Shown here in pieces: positions 36,465 to 45,717 of a stretch of DNA of 64,000 nucleotides. Location: positions 2,790,001 through 2,854,000 of the forward strand of contig NZ_CP109178.1 in assembly GCF_036248255.1 (NCBI RefSeq), read 5' to 3'. Within the stretch, counting starts at the first letter, position 1, and each line of letters begins with the position of its first letter. This stretch comes from Streptomyces sp. NBC_01717. GTDB lineage: Bacteria > Actinomycetota > Actinomycetes > Streptomycetales > Streptomycetaceae. The notes beneath the pieces were generated by a model. That model ran no database searches, was not told the origin of the DNA, and saw only the letters and a program-made list of their open reading frames with translations. A program made the position numbers and the translations under genes.

Positions 36465-37688
36465 ATGCGACTCATTCGACCAGTTCTTACGGCACGTCAG
36501 GGGCGGGGAGCGCGTCGCGCGCCCTCCTCGCTGCTCGCCGTGGCCGCGGTCACGGCCGTTCTCGCACTCACCGCCACCGCCTGCGGGCCGAGTGAGGAGA
36601 AGGCGAGTGCCGAACCCAGCAGCTCCGCCGACCAGTCCTCCGACAACAAGATCGTCATTCCGGACGATCTGAAGGACCGGCTCAAGGAGCACGGGATCGA
36701 CCTCGACCAGTGGAGGAACGGCGAGTGGAAGAACTGGGACAAGGACAAGTGGCTGCGTGAGGCCAAGGACTTCGTCAACCCGATCATCGAGGACCTCTGG
36801 GACCCGGAGCGCATGCGGGATGCCGACAAGGCGCCCGAGCAGCCGGTCGACAACGACATCTCGGGCGACGCCGGCGTGACGGATCCGACACCGGCACCGG
36901 TGCGGGCCACGAACGCGCAGACTCCGTACCACGACAGCGCCGCGGAGTCCGGGAAGCTCTTCTTCGACGGCCCCGAGGGCTCCATGGTCTGCTCCGCGAC
37001 CGTGGTGAAGGACCCGGCGCACCCCGGGAAGTCCAACATGGTGTGGACGGCCGGGCACTGTGTGCACGCGGGCAAGAAGGGCGGCTGGTACCGCAACATC
37101 GCCTTCGTGCCGTCCTACAACAACAGCGGTCTGTCGATCGCCGAGCTGCAGAACGCGCCCAAGGAGCAGATAGCCCCCTACGGCGTGTGGTGGGGCCAGT
37201 GGGCGCAGACGTCCGACCAGTGGATCGCCGACGGCGGCCCGACCGGTGGCCAGGGCGCTCCGTACGACTTCGCGGTACTGCATGTCGCCCCGGAGAAGGG
37301 GGCGACCGGAAAGTCGCTGGAGGAGACGGTCGGTGCGGCGCTGCCCGTCGACTTCAACGCTCCGGCCGTGCCCAGGATCGACAGCATGACGGCAACCGGC
37401 TTCCCGGCCGCGCCGCCGTACGACGGTCAGAAGCTGCTGCAGTGCAAGGACAAGCCGGGCCGGCTCTCGCTCACGAGGGAGGACCCGACGATGTACCGCG
37501 TCGGGTGCACCATGACCGGCGGCGCCTCCGGTGGCGGCTGGGTCGCGGCAGGCCAGGACGGCAAGCCCGCCCTCGTATCGAACACGTCCATCGGCCCGGT
37601 GACGGCGGGTTGGCTGGCCGGGCCGCGTCTCGGCAAGGAAGCGAAGGGCGTCTACGACGCGGTCAGCAGGAAGTACGCCGGGCAGTGA
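36465..37688 (+). CDS. Lipoprotein serine protease, trypsin-like (tandem copy 1)
   Basis: A 407-residue exported lipoprotein. The signal ends in a lipobox, LTATAC, with lipidated Cys40. About 170 residues of linker follow, including the shared motif WRNGEWKNWDKDKWLREAKD. The S1-type protease core then shows His in WTAGHCVH, Asp in APYDFAVLHV and Ser in TGGASGGGW. GASGGG in place of GDSGGP marks a divergent S1 subgroup. ATG at 36465 has CAGGGGGATC upstream. It is followed by a near-identical-architecture paralogue. Confidence 0.87.
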   Translation: MRLIRPVLTARQGRGARRAPSSLLAVAAVTAVLALTATACGPSEEKASAEPSSSADQSSDNKIVIPDDLKDRLKEHGIDLDQWRNGEWKNWDKDKWLREAKDFVNPIIEDLWDPERMRDADKAPEQPVDNDISGDAGVTDPTPAPVRATNAQTPYHDSAAESGKLFFDGPEGSMVCSATVVKDPAHPGKSNMVWTAGHCVHAGKKGGWYRNIAFVPSYNNSGLSIAELQNAPKEQIAPYGVWWGQWAQTSDQWIADGGPTGGQGAPYDFAVLHVAPEKGATGKSLEETVGAALPVDFNAPAVPRIDSMTATGFPAAPPYDGQKLLQCKDKPGRLSLTREDPTMYRVGCTMTGGASGGGWVAAGQDGKPALVSNTSIGPVTAGWLAGPRLGKEAKGVYDAVSRKYAGQ

Positions 37689-37731
37689 CCCGTACGAACT
37701 GGCCGCCGCCGACTTGTGGGTGACGGCCAAC

Positions 37732-37772
37732 CAGGGGCCCTCGGTGCGACGACAGTCCACCGGAGGCCCCTG
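37732..37772 (+). terminator. Terminator after protease copy 1
   Basis: A 15-bp stem (37732-37746 with 37758-37772, one mismatch, one G-U) and 11-nt loop, 44 bp after the stop codon. Confidence 0.7.
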
Positions 37773-37871
37773 CGGACCGGGCAGTCGTCCGGCTCGCAGA
37801 GGACCCTGGCATCCGGTACCCCGGTGGCGAAAGCCGTGCACCGGACCGTCATAGGGTGTCTCTGCACATTC

Positions 37872-37893
37872 GGTGGTCGCCCATCCGACCACC
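37872..37893. promoter_or_regulatory. Perfect hairpin or operator upstream of protease copy 2
   Basis: GGTGGTCG-CCCATC-CGACCACC, 8-bp perfect arms, 56 bp before the start. It could be an operator or an RNA hairpin in the leader. Nothing similar precedes copy 1. Confidence 0.45.
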
Positions 37894-37948
37894 TCTTCGC
37901 ATGACACGTTCATGGCAATTCTCAGAGATTTCAGGGGGAATCTTTTCC

Positions 37949-39121
37949 ATGCGATCCATACGTCCGCTGCTGGCCGCGACCGGCCTCGTCATCGTGCTCG
38001 CGCTGTCGGCCACAGCCTGTGGTCCGAGCGAGGACGAGGCAGCCGACAAGCCGGCCGCCACCGAATCCGCCGGTGGCAACGACGGCAGCGGCGGCATCCC
38101 CGCCGATCTGGCCGAGACGCTGAAGAAGCACGGCGTCGACCCGGAGAAGTGGAGGAACGGCGAGTGGAAGAACTGGGACAAGAACAAGTGGCTACGTGAG
38201 GCCAAGGACTTCGTCAACCCGGTGATCGACGGGCTGTGGAAGCCCGAGCGGATGAAGTCCGCCAAGGACCCGGCGAAGACGATGGCGGCCGGTGACTTCT
38301 CCGGCGACCAAGGCGTCACCGACCCGGAGCCCGCACCGGTCAAGGCCCGGCCCGAGGACCTTCCCTACCACGACCACGCGGCCCCGGTCGGCAAGGTGTT
38401 CTTCGACTCCCCCGAGGGCTCCATGGTCTGTTCGGGCACGGTCGTCAAGGACCCGAAGAACCCGGGCAGGTCCAACCTGGTGTGGACGGCCGGACACTGT
38501 GTCCACGCCGGTGCGAAGGGCGGCTGGTACCGCAACATCGTCTTCGTGCCCGCGTACAACGACAAGGGAAAGTCCGCCGCCGCACTGGAGAACGCCCGGC
38601 CGGAGGAGATCGCCCCGTACGGTGCGTTCTGGGCCGACTGGGCCACGTCCTCCGGCGAGTGGATCGCCCGTGGCGGTCCCACCGGCGGCGAGGGTGCTCC
38701 GTACGACTACGCGGTGCTGCACGTGAAGCCGGAGAACGGCACGAAGTCCCTGGAGGAGACCGTGGGCAACGCCCTGCCGGTCAACTTCGACGCCCCCGAG
38801 ATCTCGCAGATCAGCGCCATGGGCGCCTGGGGCTACCCGGCCGCTCCCCCGTACGACGGTCTGATCATGCATAAGTGCGTCGACCGTCCCGGCCGACTCT
38901 CCATCAGCCCCAGCACCCCGACGATGTACCGCATCGGCTGCACCATGACCGGCGGTTCCTCCGGCGGCGGCTGGTTCAGCGAGGGCGCCGACGGCAAGCT
39001 GGCTCTGGTGTCCAACACCTCTATCGGCCCGGTGACTTCGGGCTGGCTCGCAGGACCCCACCTGGGCGAGGGCGCGCAGCAGATCTTCACGATGATGAGC
39101 GTCAAGTTCGCCGGTCAGTAG
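37949..39121 (+). CDS. Lipoprotein serine protease, trypsin-like (tandem copy 2)
   Basis: A 390-residue paralogue of the preceding gene. Lipobox LSATAC gives lipidated Cys24. The shared linker motif WRNGEWKNWDKNKWLREAKD is almost unchanged. Catalytic residues: His in WTAGHCVH, Asp in APYDYAVLHV, Ser in TGGSSGGGW. The N-terminal low-complexity region differs most between copies. ATG at 37949 follows AGGGGGAA. The gene ends at a strong convergent terminator with hflX. The pair is an obvious tandem duplication; separate terminators suggest separate transcripts. Confidence 0.87.
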   Translation: MRSIRPLLAATGLVIVLALSATACGPSEDEAADKPAATESAGGNDGSGGIPADLAETLKKHGVDPEKWRNGEWKNWDKNKWLREAKDFVNPVIDGLWKPERMKSAKDPAKTMAAGDFSGDQGVTDPEPAPVKARPEDLPYHDHAAPVGKVFFDSPEGSMVCSGTVVKDPKNPGRSNLVWTAGHCVHAGAKGGWYRNIVFVPAYNDKGKSAAALENARPEEIAPYGAFWADWATSSGEWIARGGPTGGEGAPYDYAVLHVKPENGTKSLEETVGNALPVNFDAPEISQISAMGAWGYPAAPPYDGLIMHKCVDRPGRLSISPSTPTMYRIGCTMTGGSSGGGWFSEGADGKLALVSNTSIGPVTSGWLAGPHLGEGAQQIFTMMSVKFAGQ

Positions 39122-39140
39122 CAGGATCCCCGTTCACGCT

Positions 39141-39179
39141 CGAAGGCCCGCTCCCTCATCTCGAGGGAGCGGGCCTTCG
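39141..39179. terminator. Bidirectional terminator between protease copy 2 and hflX
   Basis: A perfect 17-bp stem (39141-39157 with 39163-39179) and 5-nt loop, between convergent genes. Confidence 0.88.
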
Positions 39180-39199
39180 GTCCGTGCGGAGTCGTGCTG

Positions 39200-40720
39200 T
39201 CAGTGCGCCGCGAGCGCGAACGTTGCGAGGTCCGCGGCCAGTTGCTCATGCACCCGCGCCTTGAGCAGCGTGCCCTCCGAGGTGTGCTCCTCGGAGATCA
39301 CTTCGCCGTCGGCGTGCACCCGGGAGACAAGTCCGCCCTGGGTGTACGGCACGAGCGCCTCGATCTCGACCGACGGCCGCGGCAGTTCGGTGTCGATGAG
39401 CGCGAGCAGCTCCGCCATACCGGCACCGGTGCGCGCCGAGACGGCGATGGCGTGCTTCTCGATCCGCAGCAGGCGCTGCAGGACCAGCGGGTCGGCCGCA
39501 TCGGCCTTGTTGATCACGACGATCTCGGGCACGTCCAGCGCACCCACATCGCGGATCACTTCGCGCACCGCGGCGAGCTGCTCCTCCGGCACCGGGTGGG
39601 AGCCGTCCACCACATGCAGGATCAGGTCGGATTCGCCGACCTCCTCCATGGTGGAGCGGAACGCCTCGACGAGGTGGTGCGGCAGATGCCGTACGAACCC
39701 GACCGTGTCGGCCAGGGTGTAGGTCCGGCCGCTCGGCGTCTCGGCCCGGCGGACGGTCGGGTCCAGCGTGGCGAACAGTGCATTCTCCACAAGGACGCCC
39801 GCGCCGGTCAGCCGGTTGAGCAGCGAGGACTTGCCGGCGTTGGTGTAGCCCGCGATGGCGACCGAGGGCACCTTGTTGCGCTTGCGCTCCTGACGCTTGA
39901 TCTCGCGGCCGGTCTTCATCTCCGCGATCTCCCGGCGCATCTTCGCCATCTTCTCGCGGATCCGACGCCGGTCCGTCTCGATCTTGGTCTCACCGGGACC
40001 ACGGGTCGCCATGCCGCCACCGCCGCTGGACCCGCCACCGCCCATCTGCCGGGACAGCGACTGACCCCAACCGCGCAGTCGCGGCAGCATGTACTGCATC
40101 TGAGCGAGCGAGACCTGCGCCTTGCCCTCTCGGGACTTGGCGTGCTGGGCGAAGATGTCGAGGATCAGGGCGGTCCGGTCGACCACCTTGACCTTGACGA
40201 CGTCCTCGAGATGGATCAGCTGGCCGGGGCTGAGCTCACCGTCGCAGACGACGGTGTCGGCCCCTGATTCGAGGACGATGTCACGCAGTTCCAGCGCCTT
40301 GCCGGAGCCGATATACGTAGCGGGGTCGGGCTTGTCGCGACGCTGGAAGACGGCATCGAGCACCTGGGCGCCCGCCGTCTCCGCAAGCGCGGCAAGCTCC
40401 GCGAGCGAATTCTCCGCGTCCTGCACGGTCCCCGAAGTCCAGACGCCGACCAGCACCACGCGCTCCAGGCGCAGCTGTCGGTACTCGACCTCGGTGACGT
40501 CCTCGAGCTCGGTGGAGAGGCCCGCCACACGCCGCAGCGCGGCACGCTCGGAACGGTCGAACTGTTCGCCGTCCCGCTCTCCGTCGATCTCGTGGCTCCA
40601 GGCGACGTCCTCTTCCATCAGGGCGTCGGCCCGAAGGCTCTCGGTGAGGCTCTCGGTGACGTTCTCCGTGGCACTCTGCGCGTTCTGCGCGTCCTGGGGA
40701 AGGGAAGAAGAGGAGGTCAT
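39200..40720 (-). CDS. hflX: Ribosome-splitting GTPase HflX
   Basis: GTPase that binds 50S subunits and splits stalled ribosomes, acting in heat and antibiotic stress. The 506-residue protein has the N-terminal HflX domain (ATYIGSGKALELRDIVLESG, HLEDVVKVKVVDRTALILDI), a glycine-rich linker (QMGGGGSSGGGGMATRGPGE), then the G-domain: GYTNAGKSSLLNRL (G1), DTVGFVRHLPHHLVEAFRST (G3) and VINKADAAD (G4). ATG at 40720 (MTSSSSLPQD) has AAGGATCC upstream. The 70-residue Ser/Thr/Glu-rich start is common in actinobacterial HflX. Confidence 0.95.
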   Translation of the reverse strand: MTSSSSLPQDAQNAQSATENVTESLTESLRADALMEEDVAWSHEIDGERDGEQFDRSERAALRRVAGLSTELEDVTEVEYRQLRLERVVLVGVWTSGTVQDAENSLAELAALAETAGAQVLDAVFQRRDKPDPATYIGSGKALELRDIVLESGADTVVCDGELSPGQLIHLEDVVKVKVVDRTALILDIFAQHAKSREGKAQVSLAQMQYMLPRLRGWGQSLSRQMGGGGSSGGGGMATRGPGETKIETDRRRIREKMAKMRREIAEMKTGREIKRQERKRNKVPSVAIAGYTNAGKSSLLNRLTGAGVLVENALFATLDPTVRRAETPSGRTYTLADTVGFVRHLPHHLVEAFRSTMEEVGESDLILHVVDGSHPVPEEQLAAVREVIRDVGALDVPEIVVINKADAADPLVLQRLLRIEKHAIAVSARTGAGMAELLALIDTELPRPSVEIEALVPYTQGGLVSRVHADGEVISEEHTSEGTLLKARVHEQLAADLATFALAAH

Positions 40721-40864
40721 TGGATCCTTACGTCGATAGAAGTCCGTTACATCAGTCACAACGTGTGACCTTCCTGGATGATTCCCTCGGGGGAGAATCT
40801 CCGGTCCGGCCGCCGCGGCGACCCGTCGATAGTGGCATGGCCCGGCCGGACCCGTCACCCGGGT

Positions 40865-42316
40865 TTACCCCCGTCCGGCGGGCTGTGTGCTGTGCCAGTC
40901 CGGGTGCCCCGGCATCGGCGGAGTCTTCGTCCCGTACAGCCAGCCGTGGAAGAACGCGGTCAGGTCGCGCCCCGCGATCTGCGACGCCAGCCGGACGAAG
41001 TCCTTCGTGGTCGCGGTGGAATCGCGATGGGTGCTGACCCAACGGCGTTCCAGCTGGTCGAACGCGGGCTCGCCGATCTCCTGGCGCAGCGCGTAGAGGA
41101 CCAGTGCGCTGCCGTCGTACACGGCCGGCCGGAAGATGCTGATCTTCTCGCCGGGCGCCGGGGCGGCGGGGCGGGCGGGCGGGCCTCCGGCGGCGCGCCA
41201 GCTGTCGGACCTGGTGTACGCGTCGCGCATCCGGCGTTCCAGCGGCCGCTTGGCGTGTTCCTCGGCGTAGCGGGCCTCGTACCAGCTGGCATGTCCTTCA
41301 TTGAGCCAGAGATCCGACCACGACTGCGGGGAGACGCTGTCGCCGAACCACTGGTGTGCCAGCTCGTGCACCATGAGCGACTCGACGTACCACTCGGGGT
41401 AGATGCCTGAGGTGAACACGGACCGTTCGAAGAGCGTGAGCGTCTGGGTCTCCAGCTCGAAGCCGGTCTTCGTGTCGGCGACCAGCAGTCCGTATGTCTC
41501 GAAGGGGTAGGGGCCGACCTGCCGCTCCATCCACTCCAGCTGCCCCGGCGTCTTCTTCAGCCACCGTTCGAGGACCTTGGCATCGGCGGCCGGCACCACG
41601 TCCCGAACCGGCAGTCCGTGGGGGCCGGTCCGCTCAAGGACAGTGGAGCGGCCGATGGAGACCTGGGCCAGCTCGGTGGCCATGGGGTGTGCGGTCCGGT
41701 AGGTCCAGGTGGTCGAGGAGCCGTGTCGGACCTTGCCTGCGGGCAGGCCGTTGGCGACCACCGTCAGTTCCTTGGGTGCGGTGACCCGGAAGGTGAAGTA
41801 CGCCTTGTCGGCCGGGTGGTCGTTGCTGGGGAAGACCCGGTGGGCGGCGTCGGCCTGGTTGGCCATGGCGAGGCCGTCGGAGGTGCGCACCCAGCCGCCG
41901 CTGTTCTGGTCGCCGCTCGGGTCGCTGGTGTGCCGGACGGTGATGTGGAGCGGCACTCCGGCCGGAAGCCTGCCGGGGGCTTCCACTACGAGGTCCTCGT
42001 CCGCGGTGGCGAAGTCGGCCCGCAGACCGTTGATGTCGACAGTGCGGACAGTGCCGCGGTCGAAGTCGAGGTTGATCCGGTCGAGCGGCTCGGTGGTCAG
42101 CGCGTCGATCGTGGTGACGGCGTCCAGTGGCTTGTTGTTGCCGTGATAGGTGAACCCGACGTCGTACGAGAGGACGTCGTAGCCCGGGTTGCCGAGGTGA
42201 GGGAAGAGCGAGTCTCCGATGCCGAGCGGCACGGGTGCGGGCAGGGTGGCGGCAACGAGGGTGGCCGAGGCAATGGCAAGCAGGGCGGCCCGCAGGCGGC
42301 GGGGGATGAACGGCAT
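40865..42316 (-). CDS. Secreted M1-family zinc aminopeptidase
   Basis: A 483-residue M1 metallopeptidase. The zinc site HELAHQWFGDSV, then Glu in LWLNEGHASWYE, 18 residues later, is complete. An N-terminal signal peptide (RAALLAIASATLVAATLPAP) predicts export. The aminopeptidase GAMEN-type loop appears only in modified form as ETQTLTLFERS. Length is short for the family (typically 600-900), so the C-terminal helical domain is reduced. ATG at 42316 begins MPFIPRRLRA. It lies between hflX and rshA in the same direction, with 100-140 bp gaps. Confidence 0.9.
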   Translation of the reverse strand: MPFIPRRLRAALLAIASATLVAATLPAPVPLGIGDSLFPHLGNPGYDVLSYDVGFTYHGNNKPLDAVTTIDALTTEPLDRINLDFDRGTVRTVDINGLRADFATADEDLVVEAPGRLPAGVPLHITVRHTSDPSGDQNSGGWVRTSDGLAMANQADAAHRVFPSNDHPADKAYFTFRVTAPKELTVVANGLPAGKVRHGSSTTWTYRTAHPMATELAQVSIGRSTVLERTGPHGLPVRDVVPAADAKVLERWLKKTPGQLEWMERQVGPYPFETYGLLVADTKTGFELETQTLTLFERSVFTSGIYPEWYVESLMVHELAHQWFGDSVSPQSWSDLWLNEGHASWYEARYAEEHAKRPLERRMRDAYTRSDSWRAAGGPPARPAAPAPGEKISIFRPAVYDGSALVLYALRQEIGEPAFDQLERRWVSTHRDSTATTKDFVRLASQIAGRDLTAFFHGWLYGTKTPPMPGHPDWHSTQPAGRG

Positions 42317-42418
42317 GGACTACGGCTACCAGCGACGACCGCCGGGTCCGGGTGCGGCGCGCGCCGCGCCACTCGAACGAGGGGCCGGTGCGGCGGCCGG
42401 GCGCTGCGAGGCGGTGGT

Positions 42419-44584
42419 TCAGACGGCGGCGGCCGGGTGCTGGGCACGGCTCACGTCGTACACCCCCGGCACGTCACGCATCGCGCGCATCAGCGCGGGC
42501 AGTCCGGCGGCGTCCGGGAGCTGAAGGGTGTAGGTGTGCCGGACGCGCTGCTCGCTGGGTGGCTCGACGGTGGCGGCGATGATCGCCGCGTCCGCTGCCG
42601 CGATGGCCTCGGTGAGATCGGCGAGCAGCCGCGGGCGTCCGAAGGACTCGGCGACGAGGGTGACCCGGCAGGCCGCCGCATCGCCCCAGCCGACCGCGAC
42701 GGGCGTCCGGCCGGCGGCCAGCATCCTGGCCACCGCGGGACACTCCTGCCGGTGCACGGTGACGGCGCCGCCGCGCACGGTGAATCCGGTGACGGCATCG
42801 GGCGGTACGGGGGTGCAGCAGCCCGCCAGACGTACGGTGGCGTCCGGCCGGCCCACGACCACGGTCGCCGCGCGGTCGGCGGACCGGTCGCTTCCGGAAG
42901 GTGCCGAGGCCATGGGTTGCGGGTCGGGTCTGCGGCCTGCGGGCCGGCTGCCGTAGGAACCCTGGGGGGCCTGCGGGTGGGCGCCGAGCCAGCCGGTGAT
43001 CGCGATGCGCGCGGCGGGCGTACGGGCGTGGTCGAGCCAGTCGGGTGAGGGACCGGACGTCGCGTCCTCGGCCAGCAGCAGCTGCACGGTGTCTCCGTCG
43101 CTGAGCACGGTGGAGAGCCTGGCGAGCCGGCCGTTGACCCTGGCTCCGATGCAGCTGTGCGCCTCGTCGCCGTACTGCGCGTAGGCGGCATCGACGCAAC
43201 TGGCCCCGGCGGGGAGGCCGAGGGTGCCGCCGTCGGTGCGGAAGACCGTGATCTCGCGGTCCTCGGCGAGGTCGGCGCGGAGTGTGGTCCAGAAGGTGTC
43301 CGGGTCGGGGGCGGACTGCTGCCATGCGAGGAGCCGGGAGAGCCAGCCGGGCCGGGTCGGGTCGGCGCGCTCGCCGTCCGCGGGTTCGGCCGTCTGCGGC
43401 GCGGAGGTGCTGTCCGCGGTGTAGGGGTTGCCGAGCGCGATCACGCCCGCTTCGGCGACCTTGTGCATCCGATGCGTACGGATGAGGACTTCGGCGACCG
43501 CGCCCCCCGGGCCGACGACAGCGGTGTGCAGCGACTGGTACAGGTTGAACTTGGGGGCCGCGATGAAGTCCTTGAACTCGGAGATCACCGGGGTGAAACA
43601 GGTGTGGAGTTCGCCGAGGACGCCGTAGCAGTCGGCGTCCTCGCCGACAAGCACCAGCAGGCGGCCGAAGTCGGTGCCACGCAGTTCGCCGCGTTTGATC
43701 CGGACGCGGTGCACCGAGACGTAGTGCCGTGGCCTGATCAGGACTTCGGCGGGAATGCCGGCGTCCCGCAGCACGGCTCTGACGTTCTCGGCGATGGCGG
43801 AGAGAGGGTCGTCGGTGACCGTGGCGCCCGCTTCACCCGAGGCGGCCGAACCTGGTGACGCTGCGGCGATCAGTGCCCGGGTGTGTTCGTACTCCTCGGG
43901 GTGGAGGATCGCGAAGACAAGGTCCTCCAGCTCGGTCTTGAGCGCCTGTACCCCGAGCCGTTCGGCGAGCGGGATCAGCACATCGCGGGTGACCTTCGCG
44001 ATCCTCGCCTGTTTCTCGGGGCGCATCACCCCGAGGGTGCGCATGTTGTGCAACCGGTCGGCGAGCTTGATCGACATCACCCGGACGTCGTCCCCGGTGG
44101 CGACGAGCATCTTGCGGAATGTCTCGGGCTCGGCCGCCGCACCGTAGTCGACCTTCTCGAGTTTGGTGACGCCGTCGACGAGGTAGCAGACCTCTTCGCC
44201 GAACTGCTCCCGCACCTGATCAAGGGTTACCTCGGTGTCCTCGACGGTGTCATGGAGGAGGGACGCGGTGAGCGTCGTCGTCTCGGCGCCGAGTTCGGCG
44301 AGGATCAGCGTGACCGCGAGCGGGTGCGTGATGTACGGCTCACCGCTCTTGCGCATCTGCCCCCGGTGGGAGGACTCTGCCAGGACGTAGGCCTTGTGCA
44401 GGACGGTCAGGTCGGCGTCCGGATGATGGGCCCGGTGGGCCTCGGCGACATGGCCGATCGCGTCGGGCAGCCGGTCGCGGGAGACGGGTCCGAGCAGGGC
44501 GACCCGGCCGAGTCTGCGAAGATCGATCCGGGGACGGCCTCGTCTGCGGATGGGAGCACCTGGGTCGGTGGCCTCTGCGCTCAT
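42419..44584 (-). CDS. rshA: RelA/SpoT homologue RshA
   Basis: A 721-residue long RSH protein. An HD hydrolase domain comes first (THPLAVTLILAELGAETTTL, HDTVEDTEVTLDQVREQFGE). A synthetase-like region follows (RPRHYVSVHRVRIKRG, FNLYQSLHTAVVGPGG, VAEVLIRTHRMHKVAEAGVI). Next are TGS (REITVFRTDGGTLGLPAGAS) and ACT (CRVTLVAESFGRPRLLADLT) regulatory domains. The synthetase motifs deviate from consensus (no AHW-YK box). ATG at 44584 (MSAEATDPG) follows GGAGG. Streptomycetes carry relA and this second copy, rshA, reported to affect ppGpp. It is upstream of the M1 peptidase. Confidence 0.9.
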   Translation of the reverse strand: MSAEATDPGAPIRRRGRPRIDLRRLGRVALLGPVSRDRLPDAIGHVAEAHRAHHPDADLTVLHKAYVLAESSHRGQMRKSGEPYITHPLAVTLILAELGAETTTLTASLLHDTVEDTEVTLDQVREQFGEEVCYLVDGVTKLEKVDYGAAAEPETFRKMLVATGDDVRVMSIKLADRLHNMRTLGVMRPEKQARIAKVTRDVLIPLAERLGVQALKTELEDLVFAILHPEEYEHTRALIAAASPGSAASGEAGATVTDDPLSAIAENVRAVLRDAGIPAEVLIRPRHYVSVHRVRIKRGELRGTDFGRLLVLVGEDADCYGVLGELHTCFTPVISEFKDFIAAPKFNLYQSLHTAVVGPGGAVAEVLIRTHRMHKVAEAGVIALGNPYTADSTSAPQTAEPADGERADPTRPGWLSRLLAWQQSAPDPDTFWTTLRADLAEDREITVFRTDGGTLGLPAGASCVDAAYAQYGDEAHSCIGARVNGRLARLSTVLSDGDTVQLLLAEDATSGPSPDWLDHARTPAARIAITGWLGAHPQAPQGSYGSRPAGRRPDPQPMASAPSGSDRSADRAATVVVGRPDATVRLAGCCTPVPPDAVTGFTVRGGAVTVHRQECPAVARMLAAGRTPVAVGWGDAAACRVTLVAESFGRPRLLADLTEAIAAADAAIIAATVEPPSEQRVRHTYTLQLPDAAGLPALMRAMRDVPGVYDVSRAQHPAAAV

Positions 44585-44726
44585 GGGGGCACCTCCGGCA
44601 AACGTCGACCGGCGGTGGGAAGGTGCGGACGCGCCTCCGGGCCGGTGCTTGATGCTACCGACCCCACCACGTGGCGGAGTCCGGCTCTCGCTCAGCGTGA
44701 AACGGATCACCCATTCGAGCGAAGCT

Positions 44727-45599
44727 TCAGCCGGTCACCGTTTCGAGCCAGGCCGGATCGATCATGCCTTCGGCGACGATGACAGCGGCCCCGGTCATCT
44801 CGATCTCACCGTCCGGCTGCTCGGTGATCAGCAGGGTCCCGCCGGGCAGATCGACCCTGTACGTGACCGGAGTGCCCGTCTGCGCGGGGTCGGCGCCGTC
44901 CCTGCGGGCTGCGGCGACGGCCACCGCGCAGGCGCCGGTGCCGCAGGAGCGGGTCTCGCCGGAACCGCGCTCGTGAACCCGCATGGCGACGTGGCGCGGT
45001 CCGCGGTCCACGACGAACTCGATGTTGACGCCGTCGGGGTAGACGGCTGCGGGGGTGAACGGCGGTACGGAGCGCAGCTCCCCGGCGTGCGCCAGGTCGT
45101 CGACGAAGGCGACCGCGTGGGGGTTGCCCATATTGACGTTCCGGGCGTCCCAGCTGCGGCCGTCCACCGTGACGGTGACGCCCGCGCCGGGGAGCAGGGC
45201 GCACCCCATGGAGACCGTGATGTCGCCGCCCTTGGCGATGTGGACCTTCTTCACGCCACCCCGGGTCGCGACCGCGAGATCGCCCTCCTCGACGAGCCCG
45301 GCGTGCTGCAGATAGCGGGCGAAGACCCGCACACCGTTGCCGCACATCTCGGCGATGGAACCGTCGGCATTGCGGTAGTCCATGAACCACTCGGCCTCGC
45401 CCGCCATGGCTCGCGCCTCGGGATGCGCGGCAGACCGCACGACGTGCAGCAGACCGTCACCTCCGATACCGGCCCGGCGGTCGCAGAGCCGGGCGACGAC
45501 GGATGCGGGCAGGTCGATGGCGTCGTCCGGGTCGGGAACGATCACGAAGTCGTTCTCGGTGCCGTGGCCCTTGAGGAAGGCGATCTGCGAGGTGCTCAC
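44727..45599 (-). CDS. dapF: Diaminopimelate epimerase
   Basis: Converts LL- to meso-diaminopimelate for lysine and peptidoglycan. Streptomyces walls use LL-diaminopimelate, so this enzyme mainly serves lysine here. The 290-residue protein shows both catalytic cysteines: AEMCGNGVRVFARY (near residue 79) and GETRSCGTGACAVAVAA (near 220). The N-terminal FLKGHGTENDFVI is typical. GTG at 45599 (VSTSQIAFLKG) has no strong ribosome binding site. It lies downstream of miaA and a small membrane gene, in the same direction. Confidence 0.96.
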   Translation of the reverse strand: MSTSQIAFLKGHGTENDFVIVPDPDDAIDLPASVVARLCDRRAGIGGDGLLHVVRSAAHPEARAMAGEAEWFMDYRNADGSIAEMCGNGVRVFARYLQHAGLVEEGDLAVATRGGVKKVHIAKGGDITVSMGCALLPGAGVTVTVDGRSWDARNVNMGNPHAVAFVDDLAHAGELRSVPPFTPAAVYPDGVNIEFVVDRGPRHVAMRVHERGSGETRSCGTGACAVAVAAARRDGADPAQTGTPVTYRVDLPGGTLLITEQPDGEIEMTGAAVIVAEGMIDPAWLETVTG

Positions 45600-45717
45600 A
45601 GGGCAACTGTACGAGGCCGCACCGACAGCGGGCGAAGGCGGGCCACCAGTCGACGGGCAGGGCGGACGGCAGGGACGAGACGGGCCGGCAGGTGAGCCGC
45701 CGCGCCCGGGATCCGCG

